A stretch of DNA of 64,000 bases from contig NZ_CP038016.1 in the NCBI RefSeq assembly GCF_004367585.1, positions 1-64,000 of the forward strand, given 5' to 3'. Made by a program: the position numbers and the translations under genes. The stretch comes from Paenisporosarcina antarctica. GTDB lineage: Bacteria > Bacillota > Bacilli > Bacillales_A > Planococcaceae. This document shows, piece after piece, positions 8,336-18,044 of the stretch. The notes beneath the pieces are model-generated. The model had not been told where the DNA came from. It did not search any database and was given only the letters and a program-made list of their open reading frames with translations. Positions within the stretch are counted from its first letter, which is position 1, and the number at the start of each line of letters is the position of its first letter.

Positions 8336-8647
8336 ATGGCGAACACATTTTTTCCAGTAGTATCGACTATTGTAGAGGCAAGTACTGGTTATAATCAGTT
8401 GGGTAAAGATTATCATCCACAAAATACCGATTACAAAATTTCAATCGGGTATGAGATTACAGATGGAGACGATAATTGTTTGGTGCAAAAAGTGCAAATT
8501 CGTTATGATGGAAAGATAGTCGGGAGAAGAAGTGCATCATTTCCAATTAAGAGTAATGACTGGGAGAATGTAAAAGTTGCGATGGACAGGGTTGAAGCGT
8601 TTTATATCCAACAAACTAATAAGTCTCTGCGAAATTGTATTATTTAA
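8336..8647 (+). CDS. Hypothetical protein, 103 aa
   Basis: The ATG follows a strong AAAGGAGGAAAATATT site and a near-consensus promoter, so it is expressed. The protein is soluble, mostly beta (YKISIGYEITDG, VQKVQIRYDGKIVG), ending in a helix. I do not recognise it. The paired operator repeats upstream suggest tight control, perhaps by the AbrB-like protein encoded just before; that link is inference. Confidence 0.55.
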   Translation: MANTFFPVVSTIVEASTGYNQLGKDYHPQNTDYKISIGYEITDGDDNCLVQKVQIRYDGKIVGRRSASFPIKSNDWENVKVAMDRVEAFYIQQTNKSLRNCII

Positions 8648-8754
8648 CCTTAATGGATTACATGGATTATTCTTATGAATCTCCTGATTGAAAACAGCTT
8701 AAAATCTTTTTTCCATACCCCAAAATTCTTTGAAAACGCATATGGAGTCATGTT

Positions 8755-8967
8755 ATGTACGCCAAAATACAAGTGTCGGTGGTCAAAGATGTGTTGTTGA
8801 AAATACTCGATGGAAGAAAACCATTTAGAAAATTTAAAGATAAAGTGCAGATGATGGGTCTGGATGACAGTTGGTACAGCTATGAATACGCAAATAAATG
8901 GCTTTTACAGTAGTTAGAAGTAAATGGTGTGGAAATCAGTCGTATAACAACGAGTGATTTAAATTAA
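8755..8967 (+). pseudogene. UPF0158-like fragment with in-frame TAG
   Basis: From ATG 8755 the frame reads VLLKILDGRKPFRKFKDKV and DDSWYSYEYANKWLLQ to a TAG at 8911-8913, then continues in the same frame with LEVNGVEISRITTSDLN to a TAA at 8965-8967. The ILDGRKPFRKFKD and WY.YEY elements are those of UPF0158 proteins, whose usual C-terminal phrase of the WL-EENG-I type lies beyond the TAG. The family is normally longer at the N-terminus, so the piece is probably decayed on both sides. Confidence 0.45.
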
Positions 8968-8987
8968 TTAAATTTTTAAAAAATTGG

Positions 8988-9017
8988 TTGACAAGATAAT
9001 TCAGCTCTTGTAACATA
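8988..9017 (+). promoter_or_regulatory. Promoter of the SAM-riboswitch transcript
   Basis: TTGACA (8988-8993), 18-bp spacer, TAACAT (9012-9017). The riboswitch begins about 25 bp downstream. Confidence 0.6.
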
Positions 9018-9039
9018 TGGAACAATTCTATAAACAGTT

Positions 9040-9187
9040 TTCTTATCAAGAGAGGTGGAGGGACTGGCCCTTTGAAACCTCGGCAACAGACGTTATACGT
9101 ACTGTGCTAATTCCAACAAGCGATATGCTTGAAAGATAAGAAGAGAATTATGCCTGCGCATAATACAAACCTCTTCTTTTTTTCATG
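9040..9187 (+). promoter_or_regulatory. SAM-I (S-box) riboswitch with terminator
   Basis: The aptamer spans about 9042-9142. It has the P1 strands TCTTATCAAGAG and TGAAAGATAAGA, the conserved GAGGTGGAGGGACTGGCCC, the GAAACCTCGGCAACAG loop and GTGCTAATTCC. It is followed by a terminator (GAAGAG...CTCTTC, then seven T, about 9140-9183) that would be blocked by an antiterminator when SAM is low. This places the downstream monooxygenase and MetQ genes under methionine/SAM repression. Confidence 0.93.
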
Positions 9188-9248
9188 AAGAGTTTTTTTT
9201 GTTTTTCAGCATTTCTTAATCAACAATAAACTAAAAGGGGACAACAAA

Positions 9249-10643
9249 ATGGGCAAACAGATTATTTTAAATGCGTTTGAGATGAACAGTTCTATGCACA
9301 ATTCTCACGGACTTTGGAAACACCCTGAAAATAAGCGACAACGCGGTTATAAGGATTTAGATTATTGGATCAATCTTGCCAAACTGTTGGAGAAGGGAAA
9401 GTTTGACGCTGTCTTCTTCGCTGATGTGCTAGGGATTTATGATGTCTACCGCAATAGCAAAGAACCATCGATCCGAGATGGCTTATCAGTTCCATCCAAT
9501 GATCCGGCGTTGCTCGTTTCTGCTATGGCTAGTGTCACCGAAAATCTGGCATTCGCTATTACGGTCAGTACTACATATGAAGCACCTTTTGGCAATGCTC
9601 GACGTTTTTCAACGCTTGATCATTTGACGAAAGGAAGAATTGCCTGGAATGTCGTTACGTCTTATCTGCCGAATGCCGCTCGCAATTTCGGATTGCAGGA
9701 TATGATTAAGCACGATGAACGCTATGATATTGCCGATGAGTACCTGGATGTTTCATATAAACTTTGGGAACAGAGTTGGGAAGACGGCGCAGTCGTGGAG
9801 AATGTCGAGCAAAATACGCTGATTGATCCCGATAAAGTCCATGAAGTAAATCATGAAGGCACTTATTTTAAAGTAGAAGGCCCGCATTTGAGTGAGCCAT
9901 CTGTGCAACGGACGCCGGTAATTTACCAAGCAGGGACTTCAGAACGTGGTCGCGAGTTTGCAGCAAAACATGCCGAATGTGTTTTCGTTGGCGGTCCTAC
10001 GCCGGAACGTATTCGCTACTACGCCGATGATATTCGCAAACAGGCCAAAAAACATGGTCGTAACCCAGAAAATATTAAGATTATTTCCTTTCTCAGCGTG
10101 ATTGTGGCAGAAACGACTGAACAAGCTGAGCAGAAATTTGAAGAATATAATAGCTATTGGAGCACGGATGCAGCCAAGGCGCAATTTGGAGCAAGTGGTT
10201 ATGATATTGCTGAATTTGAAGAACAAGATCAGAATGAACCGTTCGAATACAAAACGAAAACGGAAGGTGGCCATTATAAAGCGGCGACACTGACTAAAGA
10301 TGCACCGAAACAGCAACAGACCGTTGGAGAAGTACTGAACCGTTTTGAATCACTTGATCGTAGTAGCTATATCGTCGGAAATCCACAACAAGTGGCCGAT
10401 GCAATTCAATACCAATTCGAACAATCGGGTGTGGATGGGTTCAACTTGAATCACTTGGTGACGCCTGGAGATTTAGAGGATTTTATTAACCTAGTGATCC
10501 CGATATTACAGGAACGCGGCCTTTATAAAAAAGAGTACCAGCAGGGAAGCTTACGGGAAAAGTTGTTCGCAAAAGGAAATAGCACATTGCCTGATGACCA
10601 TCCTGCTAGAAAATTTCGCAAAGTTCTCCATGAAAGTAAATAA
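9249..10643 (+). CDS. LLM-class flavin-dependent monooxygenase, NtaA/SnaA/DszA family
   Basis: This 464-residue protein belongs to the bacterial-luciferase-like family that uses reduced FMN supplied by a separate reductase. Recognisable parts are the N-terminal MNSSMHNSHGLWKHPEN and YWINLAKLLEKGKFDAVFFAD, the core TFEAPF-like YEAPFGNARRFSTLDHLT and GRIAWNVVTSYLPNAARNFG, the FMN-binding PVIYQAGTSERGREFAA, and a C-terminal DGFNLNHLVTPGDLEDF. Members oxidise nitrilotriacetate, dibenzothiophene sulfone, alkylsulfonates or S-substituted metabolites. The SAM riboswitch upstream and MetQ downstream point to release of sulfur from an organosulfur compound. The substrate cannot be read from sequence. 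A good AAAAGGGGACAACAA site precedes ATG 9249. Confidence 0.9.
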   Translation: MGKQIILNAFEMNSSMHNSHGLWKHPENKRQRGYKDLDYWINLAKLLEKGKFDAVFFADVLGIYDVYRNSKEPSIRDGLSVPSNDPALLVSAMASVTENLAFAITVSTTYEAPFGNARRFSTLDHLTKGRIAWNVVTSYLPNAARNFGLQDMIKHDERYDIADEYLDVSYKLWEQSWEDGAVVENVEQNTLIDPDKVHEVNHEGTYFKVEGPHLSEPSVQRTPVIYQAGTSERGREFAAKHAECVFVGGPTPERIRYYADDIRKQAKKHGRNPENIKIISFLSVIVAETTEQAEQKFEEYNSYWSTDAAKAQFGASGYDIAEFEEQDQNEPFEYKTKTEGGHYKAATLTKDAPKQQQTVGEVLNRFESLDRSSYIVGNPQQVADAIQYQFEQSGVDGFNLNHLVTPGDLEDFINLVIPILQERGLYKKEYQQGSLREKLFAKGNSTLPDDHPARKFRKVLHESK

Positions 10644-10729
10644 AGTAAAGATAAGATGATGAAAATTCCACTGTCACAAGATTTCAAAAACGTTACCAAT
10701 CAATAAAATTAACTATTGGAGGTCAAAAT

Positions 10730-11548
10730 ATGAAGAAAAGTTCCTTGGCATTTTTAGTCTTACTTGTCGTTGGTGTTTTATCTGCTTGTGGGTCGGATGA
10801 AGGCTCTGCTTCAAGCGATGTGAAGAAAGAGTTGACCATAGGAGCTACCATTCCTTACAGCGATATGTTGGAAAAAGCGGTTAAACCTATTCTTGAAGAA
10901 AAAGGATATACAGTTACTATCACAGAATTCACTGATTACATACAACCTAATATCGCGTTAGTAAATGGATCATTGGACGCAAATTTATTTCAGCATAAAG
11001 TGTATATGGACGCATTTGCGAAAGAAAACAATATGGAATTATCAAGTGTAATTACGGTGCCGACCGCGCCAATCGGAATCTATTCAACTAAATATAAATC
11101 ACTTGATGAAATTCAAGACGGTAGCGTTGTGGCTCTTGCTAATGATCCGACGAACCTGTCGCGTGGTCTTACTGTTTTGAAGGAAAATGGATTAATTGAA
11201 TTTAGTGAAGATGTTGATCCTCTTCGTGCATCTGAAAAGGATGTTACCAGCAATCCGAAAAATTTGGAATTCCAGCCGATAGAAGCAGCACAATTGCCGC
11301 GGGCTTTAGAATCTGTAGATCTTGCCGCCATTAATGGTAACTTTGCAATATCTGCGGGGCTTGATTTGACCACTGCGTTAGTACTTGATAAAATGCCAGC
11401 GGATATAGTCAACCGTGTTGTCGTTCAAACGAAAAATGTAGACGAAGAATATGTGCAAGATATTAAAGATGCGGTTGAATCAGAAGAGTTTAAGAAAGTA
11501 ATCGAAGAAGAGTTCCAAGGATTCCACCGCCCAGAATGGATGAAATAG
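10730..11548 (+). CDS. metQ: MetQ/NlpA-family methionine-binding lipoprotein
   Basis: This 272-residue ABC-transporter receptor starts with a lipoprotein signal (FLVLLVVGVLSAC, Cys20 as lipid anchor). The body carries MetQ family signatures: TIGATIPYSDMLE, YTVTITEFTDYIQPNIAL, DANLFQHKVYM, VALANDPTNLSRGL, LEFQPIEAAQLPRAL and VDLAAINGNFAISAGL. MetQ delivers methionine or related sulfur compounds (methionine sulfoxide, S-methyl cysteine) to MetNI. No metN or metI lies in the window, so it must share a transporter encoded elsewhere. It shares the S-box transcript with the monooxygenase (86-bp gap) and ends in a strong terminator. Confidence 0.88.
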   Translation: MKKSSLAFLVLLVVGVLSACGSDEGSASSDVKKELTIGATIPYSDMLEKAVKPILEEKGYTVTITEFTDYIQPNIALVNGSLDANLFQHKVYMDAFAKENNMELSSVITVPTAPIGIYSTKYKSLDEIQDGSVVALANDPTNLSRGLTVLKENGLIEFSEDVDPLRASEKDVTSNPKNLEFQPIEAAQLPRALESVDLAAINGNFAISAGLDLTTALVLDKMPADIVNRVVVQTKNVDEEYVQDIKDAVESEEFKKVIEEEFQGFHRPEWMK

Positions 11549-11590
11549 ACTAGATGGAGAGCCTTTGCACCGTCTAGGGATATATAAAAT

Positions 11591-11636
11591 AACACCTCCA
11601 ATCAGTAGTTTTGATGATTGGAGGTGTCTTTTTTTT
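11591..11636 (+). terminator. Terminator of the S-box operon
   Basis: ACACCTCCAATCA and TGATTGGAGGTGT form a 13-bp stem followed by CTTTTTTTTTT. Confidence 0.9.
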
Positions 11637-11975
11637 TTCAATATCAGAGACGTTGAAAAGAACTTGGTCGGTTTCCACCAAGCCGAAAAAGGGCAAGAAA
11701 AAAAGCACAGCCCAAAGGTTATTAATCGTAGATTTTTTTGAATGGTAAGCAGTTCTTCTTCTGATAAAATCTTCATTTTTCTCTCGGGTTCCTCAAAATT
11801 AAACATATTTGTTATTCTTCAAATATGTTTCAATGAGTTTTTTATATATAGGTGAAACTATTTTGATTTTTAACAAGTTCTTTCGCTATCAAATAAGGGA
11901 TCTATAAAATGAGATTACAATTACCATCCGTTCCACTAATGCTAAATATTTATTGGTCCTTATATAATCGGATAC

Positions 11976-12229
11976 TACTTACGTTCCAAATAGCGGTTGT
12001 TGTTCGAGACACTCCCCATCTTTCTGCCACAGCTTTAATTGGTATGCCTCCATCAATAAGATTTTTCATCATTTCAATATCTTTCAATCCGTATTTCTCG
12101 GGACGTCCACCAAGACGTCCCCTTGCCTAGCCGCCACTCTCCCTGCAGCAGAACGTTCTTGAATAAGATTTCGTTCAAACTCAGAAAATGCAGCAAAGAG
12201 ATGAAACATCAGTTGACCGGTAGCGTTGC
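11976..12229 (-). pseudogene. Serine resolvase remnant (C-terminal half)
   Basis: The minus strand encodes the second half of the resolvase found intact at 25652-26206, with high DNA identity (for example the AACGTTCTTG..TAAGATTTCGTTCAAACTCAG block). Compared with the intact copy it lacks one base near 12124-12130 (GCTTTAGC versus GCCTAGC) and a few bases near its 3' end, and it loses similarity at about 12229, so residues 1 to about 100, including the catalytic serine, are gone. It marks an old recombination scar at the left edge of the defence island, whose right edge carries the intact copy. Confidence 0.85.
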
Positions 12230-12574
12230 TTGGCATACAAAAATTATTGCAATTACGTCTAGTTCTTAGACGTAAAATAACCTCTAGTTTTCGGTTAAAT
12301 ATATAACGACAATAGGGGATTGTCTTGAATAAATAATTTTTGAAGTAAATTCTTCTGCTAGAATCGGTTTGAAATTTTGTTATATCGCGTTTTAGAAAGA
12401 TGATATAAAAAATAAGATTGTGGAAAACAGTTTCTATTGGGCAAAGTTTGATAATATTGGAAGTGTATCTTTAAGACAAATGAAAATTCGCGCAATCCTT
12501 ATATGCCTTTTGTTGAATATATGTTTGGAACAAGACTCTTCAAGGAAAAGCCGAAGCTATGGAGGTATAAGAAG
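12230..12574. other. Intergenic region with a diverged repeat shared with 2705-2760
   Basis: ATTCTTCTGCTAGAATC, GGTTTGAAATTTTGTTAT and ATCGCGTTTTAG (about 12341-12395) match ATTCTTCTGTTGGATC, GGTTGAAAGTTTGTTAT and AACGCGTTTCGC at 2711-2755. Because it lies upstream of the resolvase remnant, it could be an old res site. No gene is seen here before 12575. Confidence 0.4.
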
Positions 12575-13336
12575 ATGAGTGGTTTATCTGAATCAGTTTA
12601 CGAAAAAATAATAAAAAGTAAAAAACGTGTTCAAAATCACGGGGAAGTTTTCACACCAAAAAGAATTGTTAAGCAAATGCTTGACTTGCCTAACATTCGC
12701 GAATCATGTCAGAATTTAACTTCTACTTTTCTAGAACCAGCTGCAGGAGAAGGCGCCTTCCTAGTTGAAGTTTTGAATAGAAAAATGAAGATGGTAGTTA
12801 AGAATTACGGTGATGATTTAATACGGTATGAGAACTATTCGCTACTTGCATTGTCAACGTTGTATGGTGTTGAATTGCTTGAAGATAACGCTCAAAAATG
12901 CGCTATGAATATGTATCAAGTCTATTATGAAGCGTATAGGCACCAAGCAATAGAACATGGTGCAAAAGTGAAAAACAAGGTTTTAGACAGTGCGAAATTG
13001 ATTATCTCTAACAATATTGCCCAGGGGAACTTTCTAACTAAATTATCTGCTAATGGAAATCCTATCGTGTTTAGTGAGTGGCAACTTGTAAACTTTCGTA
13101 AAGACGCTAAGACAATTAAGATTCAACGCACTGAATACACGATTGAGGATATTCTTGATGGCACAGAAAAAGAAAGAGGAGAGCCTTCAACTCATTCAGT
13201 AAAAGTAGAGCAACTGCAGCTGTTTGACTTTTTTGATGATGAAGAAATTGCTGAAACAGTAGAAAAACGAATGAAATACGTTCCTGTAAAGATTACTGAT
13301 GTCTATAAGGAAGAAATGGAGGTAGTCCATGGATAA
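12575..13336 (+). CDS. DNA N6-adenine methyltransferase-like subunit of R-M system
   Basis: I place the start at ATG 12575 (MSGLSESVYEKI), preceded by TATGGAGGTATAAGAAG; the longer frame from 12503 lacks a site. The 253-residue product has GEVFTPKRIVKQMLDLP and the SAM-binding motif I FLEPAAGEGAFLVEVL, followed by YGVELLEDNAQKCAMNM. These are typical of class-gamma N6-adenine methyltransferases. The catalytic (D/N)PPY motif is absent; the equivalent position reads IISNNIAQGNFL. It overlaps the next gene by 8 nt. It probably acts with the large protein, which has NPPY but a degenerate motif I. Confidence 0.75.
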   Translation: MSGLSESVYEKIIKSKKRVQNHGEVFTPKRIVKQMLDLPNIRESCQNLTSTFLEPAAGEGAFLVEVLNRKMKMVVKNYGDDLIRYENYSLLALSTLYGVELLEDNAQKCAMNMYQVYYEAYRHQAIEHGAKVKNKVLDSAKLIISNNIAQGNFLTKLSANGNPIVFSEWQLVNFRKDAKTIKIQRTEYTIEDILDGTEKERGEPSTHSVKVEQLQLFDFFDDEEIAETVEKRMKYVPVKITDVYKEEMEVVHG

Positions 13337-16300
13337 AACATTAATTAAGCCTTATGAAGAATTGGACTTGAAGATATATGCCTACGCCTTGCCTGAAGTT
13401 CCTTCTCATGAAGGTTACATCAAAATCGGTGATACGAATAGACTAGTCAAAAAACGTATTTTTGAACAGGTTGGAACGGCAGGACTTAACCCAAATATTC
13501 TTTTTGAAAAGATTGCAAAGAAGTCTGATGGCACATGGTTTCACGATAAGTCGCTTCACCGTTTTCTCCAACAGAATGGGGTTCAGAAAAAAGATTTTAA
13601 TGGTCATGCAGACGAATGGTTCTTTTTTAATGGAACACCCGAAAAGGCAGAAATTTTAACGGACAAGTATATCAATCGTGATTATGATGTAATTCAAATT
13701 GATGAAGCTCACTTAGATTACTCACTTCGGAATGAACAAAGTAATGCTGTTCAGCTAACGCTTGATTATTACAATAGTGGACAAGAACCAAAGGAATTTC
13801 TTTGGAATGCAAAACCTCGCTTTGGGAAAACACTGACTTCTTACGATTTTGTGAGAAAAATCAATGCAACAAATGTACTGATCGTAACCAACAGACCTGC
13901 TATAGCGAACTCATGGTTTGATGAATTTAAGAAGTTCATTTCTTGGCAAGAAACAGGAATGAAATTTGTTTCTGAAACGGATTCATTGAAAGATAAGGCA
14001 TTATCTCGTAAGGATTTCAATGATTTTCTTAACTCTACTGACCATGAGAATCCTTCGCAAATCACCTTCATTTCACTTCAAGATTTGAAAGGTGCGAAAT
14101 TTGCAGGTGGTGGCTATGAAAAACTTGAATGGGTTGGTCAACTGAATTGGGATTTACTAATCATCGATGAAGCGCATGAGGGTGTTGATACCGCAAAAAC
14201 GGACGTGGCGTTCGATAAAATCAAACGGAACTTCACTATACACTTGTCAGGTACTCCTTTCAAAGCATTGGCAAACAACAAATTTAATGAAGACCAAGTT
14301 TTCAATTGGTCGTATGTCGATGAACAAGTATCAAAAACGGATTGGGATTACACAACTGGAAGTAATCCATACGAAAATCTACCAACACTAAACTTATTCA
14401 CTTATCAAATGAGTAAGATGATTGAGGACCGAGTGTCTAAAGGTTTAACGTTAGACGATGATAGTAATGTTGAGTTTGCTTTCGACTTGAACGAGTTCTT
14501 CAGAGTTAAAGAAGACGGCAAGTTTGAATATGAAGCAAGCGTGAAAAAATTCCTTGATAACCTATCTTCAGGTAAGTTTCCTTTTGCGACAGATGAACAC
14601 CGGGGCGAATTAAACCATACTTTTTGGCTTTTACCTCGTGTTAACTCTGCGAAAGCACTTGAAAAGTTGTTGAAATCACACCCTGTTTTTGGTGAGTATA
14701 AGATTGTACTAGCGGCTGGTGACGGAATAAGCGTTGACAAGGATCCAGACCTTGAAGAAGAAGGACAAGACTATAGCAAGAATGAGAAGAGTTTCGATAA
14801 GGTTAAAAAGGTTATTAATGGAAATAAAAAAACCATAACTTTATCCGTCGGTCAACTTACAACAGGTATTACAATTCCGGAATGGTCAGCGGTGCTTATG
14901 CTTAACAACATTAAATCGCCTAGTTTATATTTCCAAGCCGCTTTTCGTGCCCAAAACCCTTATGAGTTTGTTCAGAACGGTAAGCTTTATAGGAAAGAAA
15001 ACGCCTATATCTTCGATTTTGCACCAGAACGAACACTATTGCTCTTTGACGAATTCGCTAATAACTTATCAAGTGGCAGCTCAAAAACGAGTGAGGAACG
15101 CAAGAAGAAGATTAAGAAGCTATTAAACTTCTTCCCAGTTATTGGGGAAGATGATGAAGGTAATATGCATGAGTTGGATGCAACTGAAGTCTTAACTATC
15201 CCAACACATATCACTTCAACAGAGGTAGTAAAACGTGGGTTCATGAGTAACCTTTTATTTGCGAATATTGCAGGTATTTTTGGTGGAAATTCACCATTCA
15301 AGGAAATCCTAGATAAGATTAAGCCTGAAAAGAATAAGCGTTTGACAGACCGTAGAGAAGTCAACGTAACAACCCCATTGATTGATAATGATGGAAACGT
15401 TGATGTTCCTACAGACATTGTTATTAACCATACGAAAGATATTTTCGGAGACGCTATCTATAAGGTTATGGAAAAACCTGATATTCCTGAAATACCAGAA
15501 GTTACAACTATTACTACTGAAATCAAAGACACGCTAGATAACGGGTTCAGCAAGTTGAAAGAAACATTTAACTTGAATAAAACTCAAACGGATAAAGCAA
15601 AAAATGAAGTAACTTCAGCAATTAAAGACTTAGTTGAGAAAAATGTAGAAACGTATCACAGTCAAGTTCAAGTAATCGAACATGATTTTACGAAACAAAT
15701 TCAAAACGCCCAAGAAGCTGATGACCAAGTTAAAGTAGAGCAACTAAAAACGGAATTTGAACGGAAAAAGGTTGAAGTTAATCAAACATTCACTGAAAAC
15801 CTTAATACAGAAGTAAGTGCAACGGTTGAAACTGCAGTCGAAAAACAAATTGTCAAAGTGGAAGAGAAGAAGAAAAAGACTACTGAAGATGATGTTAGGG
15901 ATCACTTGCGTGGATTTGCTAGAACTATTCCTGCATTCCTTATGGCTTATGGTGATGATGATACGACTTTGGCTAGTTTTGAAGAAAACATTGATGAACC
16001 AACCTTTGAAGAATTAACAAGTATTACCGTTGAAGAGTTCAAAAAACTGCGTGATGGTTTTGACTATGTAGACGAAGATGGGAATAACCGTAAAGTGAGT
16101 GGTTTATTCAATGAAGTGGTGTTTGACGCTAGTATCAAAGAGTTCTTTAATACGAAGATTAGATTATCAAACTATTTTGACGAAACGCTTACCGAAGACA
16201 TATTCGACTACATTCCGCCACAACAAACAAACCAAATTTTCACTCCGAGAAGAGTTGTGAAGTTGATGGTTGATTTAATTGCAGAAAATAATCCTGATAT

Positions 16301-17642
16301 TTTTAGTAACTACAATGTTAAGTTCATTGATTTATATACGAAAAGTGGACTTTATATCATTGAAATCGTGAAACGCTTGAATGAAGGGTTGAAAGAACAA
16401 ATTCCAAATTCTGAAGAACGAATTAAGTGGATTCTTGAAAATCAAGTTTATGCGTGTGCACCAAGTAACATCATTTACAACATTGCTAAAAATTATATTT
16501 TTGCTGATTTCAAAGACTTTTCGAGCAAAAACATTGTTGAATGTGATTTAAACGATTATGCAAAATTTGATTATGCGAAAGAGAAATTACTAGAAGTTTT
16601 TGGAGATGAGAATTTGAAATTTGATGTAATTATTGGTAATCCACCATATCAAGAAATGGATGGTGGAGCGCAAGCAAGTGCTAGCCCAATCTATCACCAT
16701 TTTGTACGTTTGGCAAAAAAACTTAATCCAGAATTAGTTTCATTCATTATGCCGACACGTTGGTATGCAGGTGGGAAAGGCCTTGATGATTTCCGAGATG
16801 AAATGATAAACGATATTCATCTTCGAGTGCTTCACGACTGGTTAACTCCTGAAGATATTTTCCCTAATACTAATATTCGTGGTGGAGTATGTTACTTCTT
16901 GTGGGATAATAACTATGATAATAGTAAAAAACTTACACGAGTTGTTACTCACGAAAATAATATGGTTACTGATGATGTTTTTAGAGCAATGAAAATTGAA
17001 GGCGTTGATATTTTTGTTCGTGATGGAAAAGCAATTACTATTCTAAAGAAAGTTTTAGTTAACGAAAATATAAATACAATGCTCAATAATGTTTCATCAC
17101 GTAAGCCGTTTGGTATGGAAGGGTATTTTATTAAAGATAGTAAGTTCCGAAAAACGAATTCAGGATTGTCTGATCCAATTCTTTGTTACGGAAAAGGACA
17201 AATAGTAGGTTTTGTTGAAAGAAATGAAATTACAGTTCGCCCTCAATGGATTGATATTTGGAAAGTATATACGCCAAGGGCGAATAATGTTGGTACTGAA
17301 TTAAATGATGATAATTTGAACACTTTTGTTGGTGCGCCAAAAACAATTTGTACAGAATCATATCTTGTGATTGGGGGAGAGTTAGGGTTAGATGAAGTTT
17401 CGTGTAATAACATCTCAAAGTACCTTTCTACAAAATTTGCTAGATATCTTCATGGTTTAGCAAAGGGTAGTCAAGATGCAACTTCTAAAACATTTAAATT
17501 TGTTCCTACACAGAATTTCTATGATAATTCAGATGTTGATTGGTCTGTTTCAGTTCAAGAAGTGGGTAAACAATTGTATGAAAAATATGGGTTATCAGAT
17601 GAAGAAATGAACCATATTGAAAGAAGAATTAAAGCAATGTAA
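13329..17642 (+). CDS. Large restriction protein: T5orf172-like nuclease, SF2 helicase, Eco57I-type methyltransferase
   Basis: This protein has 1437 residues. Residues 25-110 (EGYIKIGDTNRLVKKRI, DGTWFHDKSLHRFL, DEWFFF) resemble the T5orf172/GIY-YIG-like nuclease fold. Residues 130-650 form a type I/III-style helicase: AKPRFGKT (161-168, Walker A), DEAH (280-283), SGTPFKA (307-313), and an LSVGQLTTGITIPEW block with FRAQNPY for the motif V-VI area. A coiled region follows (about 720-860). The C-terminal third contains IFTPRRVVKLMVDL, FIDLYTKSGLYIIEI (about 999, motif I-like) and NPPY (about 1104-1107, catalytic). It should modify and cut DNA with ATP-driven translocation, together with the subunit encoded upstream. 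The specificity is unknown. Confidence 0.82.
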   Translation: MDKTLIKPYEELDLKIYAYALPEVPSHEGYIKIGDTNRLVKKRIFEQVGTAGLNPNILFEKIAKKSDGTWFHDKSLHRFLQQNGVQKKDFNGHADEWFFFNGTPEKAEILTDKYINRDYDVIQIDEAHLDYSLRNEQSNAVQLTLDYYNSGQEPKEFLWNAKPRFGKTLTSYDFVRKINATNVLIVTNRPAIANSWFDEFKKFISWQETGMKFVSETDSLKDKALSRKDFNDFLNSTDHENPSQITFISLQDLKGAKFAGGGYEKLEWVGQLNWDLLIIDEAHEGVDTAKTDVAFDKIKRNFTIHLSGTPFKALANNKFNEDQVFNWSYVDEQVSKTDWDYTTGSNPYENLPTLNLFTYQMSKMIEDRVSKGLTLDDDSNVEFAFDLNEFFRVKEDGKFEYEASVKKFLDNLSSGKFPFATDEHRGELNHTFWLLPRVNSAKALEKLLKSHPVFGEYKIVLAAGDGISVDKDPDLEEEGQDYSKNEKSFDKVKKVINGNKKTITLSVGQLTTGITIPEWSAVLMLNNIKSPSLYFQAAFRAQNPYEFVQNGKLYRKENAYIFDFAPERTLLLFDEFANNLSSGSSKTSEERKKKIKKLLNFFPVIGEDDEGNMHELDATEVLTIPTHITSTEVVKRGFMSNLLFANIAGIFGGNSPFKEILDKIKPEKNKRLTDRREVNVTTPLIDNDGNVDVPTDIVINHTKDIFGDAIYKVMEKPDIPEIPEVTTITTEIKDTLDNGFSKLKETFNLNKTQTDKAKNEVTSAIKDLVEKNVETYHSQVQVIEHDFTKQIQNAQEADDQVKVEQLKTEFERKKVEVNQTFTENLNTEVSATVETAVEKQIVKVEEKKKKTTEDDVRDHLRGFARTIPAFLMAYGDDDTTLASFEENIDEPTFEELTSITVEEFKKLRDGFDYVDEDGNNRKVSGLFNEVVFDASIKEFFNTKIRLSNYFDETLTEDIFDYIPPQQTNQIFTPRRVVKLMVDLIAENNPDIFSNYNVKFIDLYTKSGLYIIEIVKRLNEGLKEQIPNSEERIKWILENQVYACAPSNIIYNIAKNYIFADFKDFSSKNIVECDLNDYAKFDYAKEKLLEVFGDENLKFDVIIGNPPYQEMDGGAQASASPIYHHFVRLAKKLNPELVSFIMPTRWYAGGKGLDDFRDEMINDIHLRVLHDWLTPEDIFPNTNIRGGVCYFLWDNNYDNSKKLTRVVTHENNMVTDDVFRAMKIEGVDIFVRDGKAITILKKVLVNENINTMLNNVSSRKPFGMEGYFIKDSKFRKTNSGLSDPILCYGKGQIVGFVERNEITVRPQWIDIWKVYTPRANNVGTELNDDNLNTFVGAPKTICTESYLVIGGELGLDEVSCNNISKYLSTKFARYLHGLAKGSQDATSKTFKFVPTQNFYDNSDVDWSVSVQEVGKQLYEKYGLSDEEMNHIERRIKAM

Positions 17643-17659
17643 TTTGCAATATGATGTAG

Positions 17660-17690
17660 AAGCACGTCAATTATGGCGTGCTTTTTTCTG
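17660..17690 (+). terminator. Terminator of the R-M operon
   Basis: AAGCACG/CGTGCTT stem followed by TTTTT. The rest of 17690-18044 is AT-rich with no gene seen. Confidence 0.6.
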
Positions 17691-18044
17691 TCTGCTTTTG
17701 TACTACAAATGAAAAAATGTTGAATTCATTATCATCCACATCGGAATTAAATTTCCTATTAAAATAGAAGTATGAAGAACAATATTACTTAAATCAAAGA
17801 TGTACGAGTGCTTGGACAAAAGAAGAGGTATTATTAAATCACCAAATTAGAAAGAAGATTATGACTGGTCGGCTTTAGATTAAACTTGCCCTTTAATTTA
17901 TTATTTGAATATTTTTTATTATTAAACAATTATATTCCAATTTAACCCACACTAATATAATATGTAGCTATATGTATCGAAGACAGTTTAATAAACATTG
18001 AAAAATTTTATTTTTTATGTTTTCCACAAAAAATATTTTGCAAA

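Noticed and set aside
11480-11806. Minus-strand 108-residue frame with a CFFSCPF stretch that recalls a thioredoxin-like motif
   Set aside because: It runs through the metQ 3' end and its terminator; the CxxC-like pattern is not in a thioredoxin context and there is no ribosome site.
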